Shown here: in pieces, positions 50,792 through 60,194 of the stretch
Layout: every line of letters starts with the position of its first letter
Position numbering within the stretch: position 1 is the first letter of the stretch
Assembly: GCA_900548345.1 (NCBI GenBank)
Contig: URKA01000018.1
Coordinates: 1 to 60,201 of the forward strand
Source: an uncultured Paraprevotella sp.
GTDB taxonomy: Bacteria > Bacteroidota > Bacteroidia > Bacteroidales > Bacteroidaceae
DNA: 60,201 nt
Direction: 5' to 3'
The notes under the pieces: model-generated
Databases searched by the model: none
What the model saw: the letters and a program-made list of their open reading frames with translations, nothing else
Told to the model about the DNA's origin: nothing
Translations under genes and position numbers: made by a program

Positions 50792-53344
50792 ATGATAAAA
50801 AGCTACATCCGGGGCATCATGTTATGCCTGTCATTCCTCACCGCCACAAGCGGCAACTTTGTAAAAGCACAGCACAAAGGAGATTTCAGCAACCTTGTGT
50901 GTTTTCTCCGCTTCGGAGACGAAACGGCCGACGAGGCGTTCGAAAATCCGGTTACTTACTATGAACAGCTTTTCAATGACGAGGCGGAAGGTGCCAACTC
51001 CGTATACAACTATTTCAGGGAAGCCTCTTATAACCAACTTTTCTGGAAGAGCAGTTTCTTTCCACAAGCCAACGGGACAGAAATAGTATCCTTTAAGGCC
51101 GCCAACCCGCGCGACTATTACAGGACGAAAAACAGTATCAACACCATAGGGTACGAAGATGAGGTGGACCGTGCCGCCCGCGAACAGGCACTTATCAGGG
51201 AGCTTGCCGCATACCTTTCGGCCAATCTTCCGGAGTCTGCCGTCATAGACAGCAACGACGACGGACTGTTTGACAATCTTTGCATCATCGTGAGCGGACG
51301 GTCGGAACTCAGCAACCGTCACCTGCTGTGGCCGCACCGCTCCGACCTGGCTCTTCCTGACGAGAAAGCCATCTACATCAAAGGAAAGAAACTGGTTGGC
51401 TATCTGATGGTGTTCGACGGAGCAAACGGATTCGAATCGCTCCAGCCCGTTCCCGTCAATACCGGCGTGGTGTGTCATGAAATGTCCCATACGCTGGGCA
51501 CGTACGACCTGTATCACGTGAACGACAACCTGAACCCCGTGGGGGTCTGGGACCTGATGTCCGACAACCTGAAAGCACCGCAGCAGATGACCGCCTATAC
51601 CAAATGGCGTTACTGCAAGTGGATTGACGAGATTCCCGAAATCACCGAACCGGGAAGATATACGCTGAATCCCGTGGGCGGAACGAAAAAGGAAAACATC
51701 GCATACAAAATCAAGCCCATCGGGGCGGATGAATATTTCGTGGTGGAATACCGCAAAAAGGAGGGGACGTTCGATGCCGGACTTCCGGCTTCCGGACTTC
51801 TCGTCTACCGCATCAACCCGAACTATACTGGCGGCAACCTGAACTACAACGGTACGACACGCCTTGACGAACAATACATCTTCCGTCCCGGAGGAACGAC
51901 AACCGCCGACGGACGCATCAACGAAGCCGTGTTCAGTGCGGAAAGCGGAAGAACGACTTTCGGCGGAACGGCCGACTACAAACCGTTCTACAGCAACGGC
52001 AACGAAGCGCGCTTTGCCCTGACCGACATTTCCACCTGTGGCGAAACATTGTCGTTCACACTGGAAAAGATGGAAGAACGCATCTTCCTGTCTGACACAC
52101 ACATCAACCTTCACGGACAAACAGGCAGCCAGATGGAAATCACCGTTGAAGCGGATGTGGACTGGAGCATCAGCGAGCTGCCGGAATGGCTCACCGTAAG
52201 CCCTACAAGCGGAACGGCCGGCAAAACGATACTGACCGTCAGGACAAACTCCGACAACGGGACGGCACAAATCCGCACGGCACAAATCCTTTTGGCCGGA
52301 ACCGAAAAACCGGAAGTGCAGGGCATCCTCACCGTAGGACAATATTCAGGACTGTTGCTTCCACCGTCTGCGCTCAAGGCAGAAACCACCGACGAAGGCA
52401 TCTCGCTGTCGTGGACCGCACCCATCGAAGGGCAACCTTTGCTGACCGAAGACTTCGAAAATCCGGAAAACCCCAACGGATGGACCGTCACCACCACGGG
52501 CAACCGCAACTGGAGATGGCAGGCCGATGCGAAAAACACGGCTGCCTACGAAGGGAACTATTCGATGTACATGCCCGGAGCATGGGATGACATCCATCAG
52601 GAAGAGAACCTCATCTCGCCCGCTTTCGCATACGGCAAGACGCTGACATTCTACAGCAAATCCATCGCACCGGGAAAAACCGTCAGCAAGCAGTATTACC
52701 ACGTGGAAGTGAGCAAAGACAACGGACAGACCTGGACCGTGGTGTTCGACCTGATGAAGGACTGCGATGTGGTGAACCAATACACTCCCGTCACCATTGA
52801 CCTGAGCGAACACATGTCCGCCGAGATGAAAATAGCATTCCATGCCTACGATGACAACAACATAGGACTTTCATACTGGTGGAACATCGACAACCTGACC
52901 ATCTATCCCGAAACGGAAGAGTCGATGATAAACGGATATGCAGTGTACCGCAACGGCATCAGAATCGGCACGTCGACCGACTGCACGTTCACCGACAAGA
53001 CACCGGCCGCGGGCAACAACATATATACCGTCAGGGCAACGGGGGATTTCGGCGAGACATCCGACTCGGAAGCCGTCACCATAGCGTACACACCGACAGG
53101 AATAGTATCCGCCGCCACCCCACACCTGCAAATCGTTTGCCGCGACGGACAAGTAAGCGTCTGTGCCGACACCGACCTGCATGACGTACGGATACTCCGG
53201 ACTGACGGACGGCTGGCAGCACAAAGCAACGGCAACGGGCACACGCACGTGATGCACCTTTCTTCGGCACCGCACGGCGTATATCTGCTCACCTTCCGCA
53301 CGGCGGAACACGACCGTCCGGTTGTGATAAAATTCGTACACTAA
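50792..53344 (+). CDS. Secreted M6 family metalloprotease with BACON and jelly-roll domains
   Basis: An 850-residue exported protein. Domains: signal peptide (about 1-26), M6 (immune inhibitor A-type) peptidase (about 60-330) with zinc site H229-E230-MS-H233 in CHEMSHTLGTYDLYH and Met-turn GVWDLMSDN, BACON domain (about 430-515, WSISELPEWLTVSPTSGTAG), an FN3 domain split by an inserted choice-of-anchor J/MAM-like jelly roll (about 550-705), and a type IX-like tail (about 785-850). BACON domains often bind mucin or glycan, so host glycoprotein is a plausible substrate. It ends at a palindromic repeat shared with the endonuclease I gene. Confidence 0.9.
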   Translation: MIKSYIRGIMLCLSFLTATSGNFVKAQHKGDFSNLVCFLRFGDETADEAFENPVTYYEQLFNDEAEGANSVYNYFREASYNQLFWKSSFFPQANGTEIVSFKAANPRDYYRTKNSINTIGYEDEVDRAAREQALIRELAAYLSANLPESAVIDSNDDGLFDNLCIIVSGRSELSNRHLLWPHRSDLALPDEKAIYIKGKKLVGYLMVFDGANGFESLQPVPVNTGVVCHEMSHTLGTYDLYHVNDNLNPVGVWDLMSDNLKAPQQMTAYTKWRYCKWIDEIPEITEPGRYTLNPVGGTKKENIAYKIKPIGADEYFVVEYRKKEGTFDAGLPASGLLVYRINPNYTGGNLNYNGTTRLDEQYIFRPGGTTTADGRINEAVFSAESGRTTFGGTADYKPFYSNGNEARFALTDISTCGETLSFTLEKMEERIFLSDTHINLHGQTGSQMEITVEADVDWSISELPEWLTVSPTSGTAGKTILTVRTNSDNGTAQIRTAQILLAGTEKPEVQGILTVGQYSGLLLPPSALKAETTDEGISLSWTAPIEGQPLLTEDFENPENPNGWTVTTTGNRNWRWQADAKNTAAYEGNYSMYMPGAWDDIHQEENLISPAFAYGKTLTFYSKSIAPGKTVSKQYYHVEVSKDNGQTWTVVFDLMKDCDVVNQYTPVTIDLSEHMSAEMKIAFHAYDDNNIGLSYWWNIDNLTIYPETEESMINGYAVYRNGIRIGTSTDCTFTDKTPAAGNNIYTVRATGDFGETSDSEAVTIAYTPTGIVSAATPHLQIVCRDGQVSVCADTDLHDVRILRTDGRLAAQSNGNGHTHVMHLSSAPHGVYLLTFRTAEHDRPVVIKFVH

Positions 53345-53373
53345 AACGATTACGGCAACGGGCCGAAATGGCG

Positions 53374-53452
53374 ACCTGTGTGCAATGAAACGGTGACCTG
53401 TGAAGAGCGCGTTCTTCACAGGTCACCGTTTCATTGCACACAGGTGCGTTTT
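53374..53452. repeat. ACCTGTG palindromic repeat, locus C (bidirectional terminator)
   Basis: Arms 53374-53406 and 53413-53445 are a perfect 33-bp inverted repeat around a 6-nt loop, and each arm holds two ACCTGTG units. TGCGTTTTTT follows on the plus strand, so it can end the M6 protease transcript. It lies between converging genes, as do loci A and B. Confidence 0.88.
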
Positions 53453-53483
53453 TTACCGCAAAGCAGTCTCGACACCCATACTA

Positions 53484-55823
53484 TCACTTAACAATATAAT
53501 AATCAGGCTTTAGCCCCTTGAGCGCATCCTGTCGGCGAGCCGTGCGCACATGGACACCTCCTAATGTATAGACTCTCACTTCATCATCGGGAGAGAGTTC
53601 CGTTTCCTTGACAAACGAGCCGGGAGAATCATAGTCGCTCATCTGCACGTCATCCACATTCAAACGCTTGCTGCTACCACCGGGCGACCAGTCGAATTTC
53701 ACACGTACCAGTCCGTCCACATGCAGGTAGTAGACATAACGTTTCCACTCTCCTTTCGTAAAGGTGATTCCGTCAGCCACCGGTGTCCAACTTATGCCAC
53801 CGTCCGTAGAATAGCTGACGGTCAGCCGGGTATTGGCCCCCGAATCCGATCCATACAGTCCGGCATAGAACGAGAGTGAATCGCATCCCCCCACCTTGTC
53901 TTCCTGCATCTCCAATGAAGCGGCCGTACGCATGCGCGCCGAACAGCCTCCGTTCTTCCTGTCATTGGCCAAAGCCCCTATCAGGGCGTCTGTCATCTTC
54001 CATGTGGCCGCAGAACAAGTCACATCGGCCGTGGCATACCCTCCCTTGGAACCGTTTTCAAAATCCTCGAAGAATGACTTCTGACAGTCTATCTCGCCCG
54101 TAAGCGTCACGATAATATCCTGCACGCCGGCGGTGGAAACCACCATCTCGCCTTCCACGTTCCCTTCGGCCTGCACTGCACCCAAACGCACCATGAAGGT
54201 CTGCGCCGTGCCCGACAACGTCAGTTCGCCGCTCCAATGCTCGCCATCGGCACTGATTTCAAAAGGAGATTCCACGGAAACACGGCTGACGTATTGCGGC
54301 ACTTCCAATGCCGTAACCGTCAGTGTCCTTGACGGAGAAGGACGGCCGGGAATCGTCACGAAAGCGAGTTCCGAGAGTCCGACAGTGAAAACCGGTGTCA
54401 CGGCCGGCATCTCCACCATGACTTCATTGGACATCATCGCCTCCTGTCCCTCACCGGCCGGAAGCGACACCTTATAATAATAGGTGGCGGATGCCTTCAA
54501 CCCCTCCACACGGAAACTTGTGGCCGTGGTCTCTTTCGGATATCCGGCCAATGATTCGGCTTTTCCGCCTGCACCCTTTGTATATACGTCCAGCGTATAA
54601 GTCAGGTTCTCTCCCATCGGCATCCACGAAGCCGTAAAACGCTTCGCGCTGACAGAACAGACCACATCCGAAGCCGGATATGCCGGAATGCCGTCCACGT
54701 ATTCCACACGCAAGGTATTCGTCTGACTGAAATCTCCCGACGAAAGCGTCAGCACGGCTTCGCTCACCCCGGCCTCCGCGGCATGGCATACCACCGACAC
54801 GGTGGCTCCCGCAGCCACTTCCTCTTCGGTAAGGAACGTCCTGTCCAGCTCAAATTCGAAATCATCGGTCCGCAACGTCAGGCCGCCCGGTATGTTACGC
54901 CCCCGAACCGTCAGCGTTCCCCGATAGCCTTTGCACAACGCCTGCAGACCATAGTCTACCACGGCATCAGGCGCAGGAACAAACAGTTCCGGGTCAGTTT
55001 CATTCTTGTTCACATAAAAGGCATATTCCGTACTGTCTCCCCAGATATAGGAGGCCAGTTGAGGATAGTCCACAAAAGGATTACGGTTGCCCTGAATACC
55101 GTAGACTTTCTCGTTCCGCTCCCGCTCCACATCATCCACCGGGTCGGCCTCGCTCCACTGCAACAGCAGGTTGCTGACCCACGGACGCAATGTCGGATAA
55201 CGGTTTTTCTCCACCATCAGCAGTCCTTCCGTGGTTTGCCACAAGTCGGTATAATCCTCATAGCAGGTGGCCATATAAAAATAGGCACGGGCAAAATCGC
55301 CCTTCCACCGGTCGGCAGGTTCCCACACGGTAATCAGGGAGTCCGCACGGTAGGAAGCCGACTTGCCTACCTTTGTCACACCGTTGTCGAAAGAAGGGAC
55401 TTCCGTCACCATCCCAATCGGATTGTTGCTTTTCCGTCCGTTGGCCGACCCGTCGCTGGGGTAAAGGTTGAACAGGTCGCAGTAGGCATTGTTCACGGCG
55501 TGCCCCCACCAGCTGTTGGCAAAGGAATGCTCGATATTCATCCCGTCCACGGCATTCAGTCCGTTGAACTTGCGCCGTTCGTTGCTGTAACGGTCCAACA
55601 CATAGCCGTCGGGCAGGGCATCCGTCACGGCAAAACCGGCCCATGTGTATCCTTCTCCTTTTCCCCCGTACTTCAGCACGCTCTCCGGTTGTATCAACTC
55701 ATGCAAGGCTGTCTTGAGTTCCGCCTGCTTCAGTCCTTCCACCGGTCTGTAATAATCACCCTGCCCGTGGGCAAGGATACAATATGCCATCAAGGCATAT
55801 ATACCTGATAGAATCCTTTTCAT
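53484..55823 (-). CDS. Secreted endonuclease I family protein with FN3-type and tail domains
   Basis: A 779-residue exported nuclease. The signal peptide ends AHGQ; the EndoI/NucM domain (about 25-290) has the catalytic NIEHSFANSWWG (His99) and DLFNLYPSDGSANGRKSNNPIG motifs. Beta-sandwich and fibronectin-like regions follow, then a jelly-roll-like segment (FEDFENGSKGGYATADV) and a type IX-like tail (EVRVYTLGGVHVRTA to KPDYYIVK). I start it at 55823; a longer frame adds 25 residues without signal character. It should cut extracellular DNA or RNA, and is the third exported nuclease in the window. Confidence 0.9.
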   Translation of the reverse strand: MKRILSGIYALMAYCILAHGQGDYYRPVEGLKQAELKTALHELIQPESVLKYGGKGEGYTWAGFAVTDALPDGYVLDRYSNERRKFNGLNAVDGMNIEHSFANSWWGHAVNNAYCDLFNLYPSDGSANGRKSNNPIGMVTEVPSFDNGVTKVGKSASYRADSLITVWEPADRWKGDFARAYFYMATCYEDYTDLWQTTEGLLMVEKNRYPTLRPWVSNLLLQWSEADPVDDVERERNEKVYGIQGNRNPFVDYPQLASYIWGDSTEYAFYVNKNETDPELFVPAPDAVVDYGLQALCKGYRGTLTVRGRNIPGGLTLRTDDFEFELDRTFLTEEEVAAGATVSVVCHAAEAGVSEAVLTLSSGDFSQTNTLRVEYVDGIPAYPASDVVCSVSAKRFTASWMPMGENLTYTLDVYTKGAGGKAESLAGYPKETTATSFRVEGLKASATYYYKVSLPAGEGQEAMMSNEVMVEMPAVTPVFTVGLSELAFVTIPGRPSPSRTLTVTALEVPQYVSRVSVESPFEISADGEHWSGELTLSGTAQTFMVRLGAVQAEGNVEGEMVVSTAGVQDIIVTLTGEIDCQKSFFEDFENGSKGGYATADVTCSAATWKMTDALIGALANDRKNGGCSARMRTAASLEMQEDKVGGCDSLSFYAGLYGSDSGANTRLTVSYSTDGGISWTPVADGITFTKGEWKRYVYYLHVDGLVRVKFDWSPGGSSKRLNVDDVQMSDYDSPGSFVKETELSPDDEVRVYTLGGVHVRTARRQDALKGLKPDYYIVK

Positions 55824-55885
55824 ACTTGTCACTTTTGTTTGTTGGCAAACATACGAAAAAAAAAGAAAAAATGTCCTAAAAGGAC

Positions 55886-55933
55886 AAACAAAAAGCATCC
55901 GGACTCATTGCATATAGCAATAAATCCGGATGC
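55886..55933 (-). terminator. Terminator of the OmpA-like lipoprotein gene
   Basis: GCATCCGGA (55895-55903) pairs with TCCGGATGC (55925-55933), with an inner ATTGC/GCAAT helix. On the minus strand a TTTTTGTTT tract follows. It lies 38 nt after the stop. Confidence 0.85.
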
Positions 55934-55970
55934 CGGGCTTCTTTTATTTCAACGGAATGAAATCCTCTTC

Positions 55971-56846
55971 TTAATTTTCAGCGGATTCGGGAGCTTCATC
56001 AATCAGGTCGAGGAACTCATCGAGCTTCGGCGTGATGATGATTTGCGTGCGGCGGTTACGCTGCTTGCCCACCTCCGTATTGTTGTCTGCAATCGGATTG
56101 TACTCGCCGCGTCCGGCAGCCGACAAACGTTTGGGGTCTACACCATATTTGTTCTGCAATTCCTGTACGACGGAAGATGCGCGCAATGCACTCAAGTCCC
56201 AGTTGTTGCGGATGTTGGTACGCGAGATAGGTACATTGTCCGTGTTACCCTCGACCAGCACGTCGTAATCCTTGTAGTCCGTGATAATCTTCGCTATCTT
56301 GCTCAGAGTCTCTCCGGCTCTCTCGCCGATTTCATAACTGCCTGACTTGTAAAGCATATTGTCAGCCAACGAGATATACACAACACCCTTCAGCACTTTG
56401 ATGTCCACTTCCTGCAACTCGTCACGGCTGAGCGAGCGGGTCAAGTTGTTGGTCAGCACCATGTTCAAGGAGTCGGACTTGCTCTTGGCATCCACCAGCT
56501 GCTTGATGAACTTATTGGAGGCATTGATTTCGTCCACCAACTTGGAGATGTTCACATTGCTCTGCGAACTTTGCTGGATGCTCTTGTCCAACGAACTTTG
56601 CAGATTTGCATACGATGCCTTCAACTCTGCATTGGCTTTCCTTGCCTCGGCCAGACGCTCTTCCAAGCTCTTTACAGTTGCACGACTTTCCGCCAACTGT
56701 ACTTGTGCCTCCTGATATGACTTGCTCAGATTGTCATAGTTCGTCTGCAAACCTGCATATTGCTTCTTGGTCACGCAACTGGAGAAGCACAAACCTGCCG
56801 CAAGAACTGATGCAAAAATAAAAGAACGGTTCATAATTATCTTCAT
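55971..56846 (-). CDS. OmpA family peptidoglycan-binding lipoprotein
   Basis: A 291-residue lipoprotein (lipobox Cys24 in GLCFSSC). A central coiled coil (about 30-125) is followed by an OmpA C-terminal domain (about 165-280) with VLVEGNTDNVPI, NWDLSALRASSVV, LSAAGRGEYNPI and NRRTQI, which hold the Asp and Arg that bind diaminopimelate in peptidoglycan. It tethers the outer membrane to the wall. A second ATG at 56834 is an equally good start. It is a single-gene transcript with a strong terminator. Confidence 0.92.
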   Translation of the reverse strand: MKIIMNRSFIFASVLAAGLCFSSCVTKKQYAGLQTNYDNLSKSYQEAQVQLAESRATVKSLEERLAEARKANAELKASYANLQSSLDKSIQQSSQSNVNISKLVDEINASNKFIKQLVDAKSKSDSLNMVLTNNLTRSLSRDELQEVDIKVLKGVVYISLADNMLYKSGSYEIGERAGETLSKIAKIITDYKDYDVLVEGNTDNVPISRTNIRNNWDLSALRASSVVQELQNKYGVDPKRLSAAGRGEYNPIADNNTEVGKQRNRRTQIIITPKLDEFLDLIDEAPESAEN

Positions 56847-56985
56847 TTTAATATTGATTCTTCACTATTTCGTAGCAATTTGGCGCGCAAGTTACACAAA
56901 AATCGAGGATTACGGAAATTTTCCCGCGCAAGAATAAGATTTTATTGGAATAATTAGAGGTTATTAGACTTTGCACCGGGGATTT

Positions 56986-58182
56986 TCATTCTTTTATCTT
57001 GGCATACACAACGTAGCCATTGTCATTGTCGTCTATCCCGTCGAGTACATTTTGCAGCTCCGACCGCACGTTCTTGTCCAGGCTCTCCGACTTCAATGCC
57101 TTCTCTAAAAGTGCACGCATGTCGGCAGGAGCGTAGAAACATTGGTAATACCCACGTCCGCATGCCCCAATGACACCGGGCAACTCCGTATCGCCCCAGT
57201 AATCGTTGACAAGATGGAAATAGTTTCCTTTCATGGTTTCCTTGTCAATGATAAAGTCACGGTGTTCGTCCCCGACCCAGAGGTGCCCGGAAAGTTGCTT
57301 CGGCTTCGCCGTATTGCCTAAATAATGACGGGGCAACTCTGCCAGCACGTGCATGGGAGTATCATAATCGCCGAAGTCGACCCCGAACACCGGAACCAGC
57401 CGGCCGTCTTGATAATGGTACAGGAAATCGCCCTCGTTATTGAAGAAACGGAACGAATAAGCCGAGAACTCGTCCGTACAATGCAAGGCTATGATTTCAT
57501 TGCTGAAGTCCGGCTTCAGTTTCATCTGCTTGGGAATGGGAACCTCGTCAATGATATTCCCGTCCAAGTCCTGTGTCCAGGCCATCACCGGAAGGTTCTC
57601 GAACGGCAGCACGAAGGCTGTCAGACGGTCTTTGTCCGCCTCCACCCAGAACTTCACCTTGGGAAAGGACATGTCGGGATACTTTTTGGCCAACGGGATA
57701 TTGCGGACGAACTTGCCCTGCAAATCGTACTCAAACACAGCATTGAAACCGAACCAGGGGAAAAGGTAAATGCGCCCGCGCGCTTCATCTATCTGTTGGT
57801 CGTAGACGAAACGGTATTCTCCCAGACCGGAGCCGAAGCCGCCCACGCACCCCACAAACTCTCCAGTTTTCTTAAAGAGCTTGGCGGGAATGTCGTCAAC
57901 CCTGCCCATCAGGATATAATGCTCGGAGACAGTAATCATCCCGCCCTTGGCCGTCGCTTCATCCCTGTTGTCCAGCTTCACGATTCGCGGGCATTCGGCC
58001 AGCGAGCTCAGAGGCAGGGCAAGTTCATTTTCCACGTCCAACTTTTTAAACTCACAAATCGTCACGTCGGACTTATAAGCCACACAGTCGGCCTCTTCCA
58101 GTCCGGTCATCTGTTTTCCACTGTTGCACGATGCCATGCCCACACAGAGTGCATACATCATCATCCAATTCTTTTTCATCAT
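56986..58182 (-). CDS. 6-bladed beta-propeller lipoprotein (BF3164-like)
   Basis: A 398-residue lipoprotein with lipobox Cys19 (GMASCNSGK). The body has repeated blade-like beta strands (LMGRVDDIPAKLFKKTGEFV, FEYDLQGKFVRNIPL) typical of the Bacteroidales 6-bladed beta-propeller/DUF4934 group, whose function is unknown. I start it at the twin ATGs 58182/58179, because a consensus promoter lies inside the longer upstream frame. It lies next to the TPR/HTH regulator gene on the same strand but has its own promoter. Confidence 0.82.
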   Translation of the reverse strand: MMKKNWMMMYALCVGMASCNSGKQMTGLEEADCVAYKSDVTICEFKKLDVENELALPLSSLAECPRIVKLDNRDEATAKGGMITVSEHYILMGRVDDIPAKLFKKTGEFVGCVGGFGSGLGEYRFVYDQQIDEARGRIYLFPWFGFNAVFEYDLQGKFVRNIPLAKKYPDMSFPKVKFWVEADKDRLTAFVLPFENLPVMAWTQDLDGNIIDEVPIPKQMKLKPDFSNEIIALHCTDEFSAYSFRFFNNEGDFLYHYQDGRLVPVFGVDFGDYDTPMHVLAELPRHYLGNTAKPKQLSGHLWVGDEHRDFIIDKETMKGNYFHLVNDYWGDTELPGVIGACGRGYYQCFYAPADMRALLEKALKSESLDKNVRSELQNVLDGIDDNDNGYVVYAKIKE

Positions 58183-58216
58183 CTTTCTTTTTAATTTTAA
58201 CGGTTCATACACAGGG

Positions 58217-58248
58217 CAAAGATAATTGCCGGACATCTGGAGAACAAG
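58217..58248 (-). promoter_or_regulatory. Promoter of the propeller lipoprotein gene
   Basis: On the minus strand this reads CTTG, a 20-nt spacer, then TATCTTTG (58217-58224). It lies about 35 nt before the chosen ATG and rules out the longer open frame. Confidence 0.7.
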
Positions 58249-58348
58249 ATTTCATGCCGGACATTACGAAGTTTCCTCTTCTGCTACTCGTTTGTAAATC
58301 AGCTCGTCTCTCTTTTTGTCTATGGACAGGACAGAACCAAGGGCGGGT

Positions 58349-59947
58349 TCAGAAACTCTTCATCCATTCATCCAGGGACATGCCGTCGTCACGCACGTTC
58401 AGCTTCTCTTTCAATCTCAGTTTCTTCTTGCTGACAGACGCACGGCTGATACAGTAAATATCGGAAAGGGTTTGAAGGCTCATGCCGATTTTAATCAGGG
58501 CGCAGAAACGTATATCCTTTTCCGTCAGTACCGGGAATCCTTCACGCAAACGGCCGACAAAGCCTGGATAAATGCTGTCTATCATGACAAACAGTTCCCG
58601 CCAGTCCTCATCGGACAGGTCGATACGTTTGCCGCTCTGCTCCGCATCATGCCCGTCGTGCAACTCCGGAAGTTTTTCCGTCACCTTTATGCGCCGCAAC
58701 AGTTCTTCGCGGATGCCGGCATTCTGCTCCCTCAACTTGCTTTCGTTGGCTTTCATCAGGGCAATTTCCCGCTCCTGGGTCAACAGGCGGCGGTCTTGCT
58801 CCTGTCTATGCTGTTCCGTCTGCTTCCTGTACCTATATATATAGAACGCCACTCCTAAGATACCGAACATGAGCAGCGATGACAGACCTATTATCAGGAT
58901 GAGCGAGCGCTGCCGTTCAATCAGCAAGCGGTCGGCTTCCTGCTCGGCTTTCAGATGCGTGAACTTACGTACCATCCATTCGTCGTCCACTTTTTTATGT
59001 GCATTGTCCTTCATCAGTTCCGATGCTATTTGCCGGGCCGCGAACGCATGATACGGTCTGTTGCTCTCGTATTCAATCTCAGAAATCCGCTCATAAGCCA
59101 GTTGCATGACATGATTGTTTCCGGCCACCGTAGCGATGCGGAAATGATGCAAAGCCGAGTCCGGCCGGTGCATCTGCAGGCACAACTCTCCTTTCATATA
59201 ATTCCAATATGGCACCTGAGAACGTTCCATATAGTTCCGGAAAGCCTCCAGCGTCTGCATCGCCTCACGGTATTTCCTCTTGTCCCTCAGCATGGCGACA
59301 GCCCTGTCCGCACAAATCCCCGCATGGTAAGAATCAGGAGCGTGGCGCATGGCCTGCATCAGATATTCAATGCCCTCGTCCTCATTGCCCGAACGTATGG
59401 CATCATTTGCCCTATCCATATAAATAAGATAGAGGTATTGCCCCGAATCCATCATTTCCTTACAATAGATTTCCGCGGAATCCTCCTGTGCCAGACATTT
59501 TTTGACGTTCATCTTGTTCATTCTCCACAAAGCCTCCCAGCCAATCCTGCACCATTCCGTCCTCAACCTGTCAAGCAAAACATCCGTCTGCTCATATTCC
59601 CCGGAAGATTTCAGAAAGTTCAGCCTGTTCATCTGCGCCTTTGGCCTGAACAGATGTCCTTGGCCATACACTTCCATCGCCTTTGCTGTGAACCCATCAC
59701 GGTCATTCAAAGAATCCGTATCCAACCCATAGTACATGCACAACACGCGGTAATCCCTCCGTTGTGGAGCCTTCAAACGACCAGGCGAGACAAGGGACAA
59801 ATAAAAGCGGGTGCTGTCCGCATTCGTTTCCGAATACGCCACCGCTTTCTGTAGCATGTATTCATCACGCCCGGTACAACTTACGAACATTGCAGCGAAG
59901 CAAAGGAATCCTCCGACAACATATAAGATATCTTTCAGCATCTTCAT
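58349..59947 (-). CDS. Membrane-anchored TPR regulator with C-terminal LuxR-like HTH
   Basis: A 532-residue protein. Seen: a lipoprotein-type signal with Cys at residue 24 (AAMFVSCTGRD), a helical TPR-rich region (about 30-330), one transmembrane helix (about 347-370), a charged coiled coil, and a C-terminal HTH with LSDIYCISRASVSKKKLRLKEKL. The layout puts the sensor outside the inner membrane and the DNA-binding part in the cytoplasm. I start it at 59947, since the signal begins there and a -7 box lies just upstream; a longer frame adds 69 unlikely residues. The regulated gene may be the neighbouring propeller lipoprotein; this is inference. Confidence 0.83.
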   Translation of the reverse strand: MKMLKDILYVVGGFLCFAAMFVSCTGRDEYMLQKAVAYSETNADSTRFYLSLVSPGRLKAPQRRDYRVLCMYYGLDTDSLNDRDGFTAKAMEVYGQGHLFRPKAQMNRLNFLKSSGEYEQTDVLLDRLRTEWCRIGWEALWRMNKMNVKKCLAQEDSAEIYCKEMMDSGQYLYLIYMDRANDAIRSGNEDEGIEYLMQAMRHAPDSYHAGICADRAVAMLRDKRKYREAMQTLEAFRNYMERSQVPYWNYMKGELCLQMHRPDSALHHFRIATVAGNNHVMQLAYERISEIEYESNRPYHAFAARQIASELMKDNAHKKVDDEWMVRKFTHLKAEQEADRLLIERQRSLILIIGLSSLLMFGILGVAFYIYRYRKQTEQHRQEQDRRLLTQEREIALMKANESKLREQNAGIREELLRRIKVTEKLPELHDGHDAEQSGKRIDLSDEDWRELFVMIDSIYPGFVGRLREGFPVLTEKDIRFCALIKIGMSLQTLSDIYCISRASVSKKKLRLKEKLNVRDDGMSLDEWMKSF

Positions 59948-59951
59948 GTGG

Positions 59952-59983
59952 CAAATATAGTGCAAACGAGAAAAACAAGCAAG
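59952..59983 (-). promoter_or_regulatory. Promoter directly before the TPR/HTH regulator gene
   Basis: On the minus strand this reads CTTG, a 20-nt spacer, then TATATTTG (59952-59959), which ends 4 nt before the ATG. A leaderless transcript, or use of the second ATG two codons later, is expected. Confidence 0.65.
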
Positions 59984-60160
59984 AATATCCGATAGACAAA
60001 AAAGGACCATACTGAATCGTAACACACTTATCCATAGTAAGAAATAATTCCATGCAGATAGACAAAAGCATCCATACGTTTGTTTGCCGAACAAACAAAA
60101 CAGGGGCAACCAGCCGAAACAAGTATACCACATTTTTTCAACATACCCCGACAAAACAGC

Positions 60161-60194
60161 AATCCCGCAGCGAAGAGACTCTTCCTGCGGGATT
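60161..60194 (-). terminator. Hairpin at the right edge
   Basis: AATCCCGCAG (60161-60170) pairs with 60185-60194, with an inner GAAGAG/CTCTTC helix. It is probably the terminator of a minus-strand gene beyond the window; no gene end is seen here. Confidence 0.55.

Noticed and set aside
50831..52342. 503-codon open frame antisense to the M6 protease gene
   Set aside because: The sense strand has a complete protease with zinc site and BACON domain; the antisense translation has no recognisable domain.
59948..60154. 69-residue extension of the TPR/HTH regulator
   Set aside because: A consensus promoter lies within it, and the lipoprotein signal begins at the later ATG.
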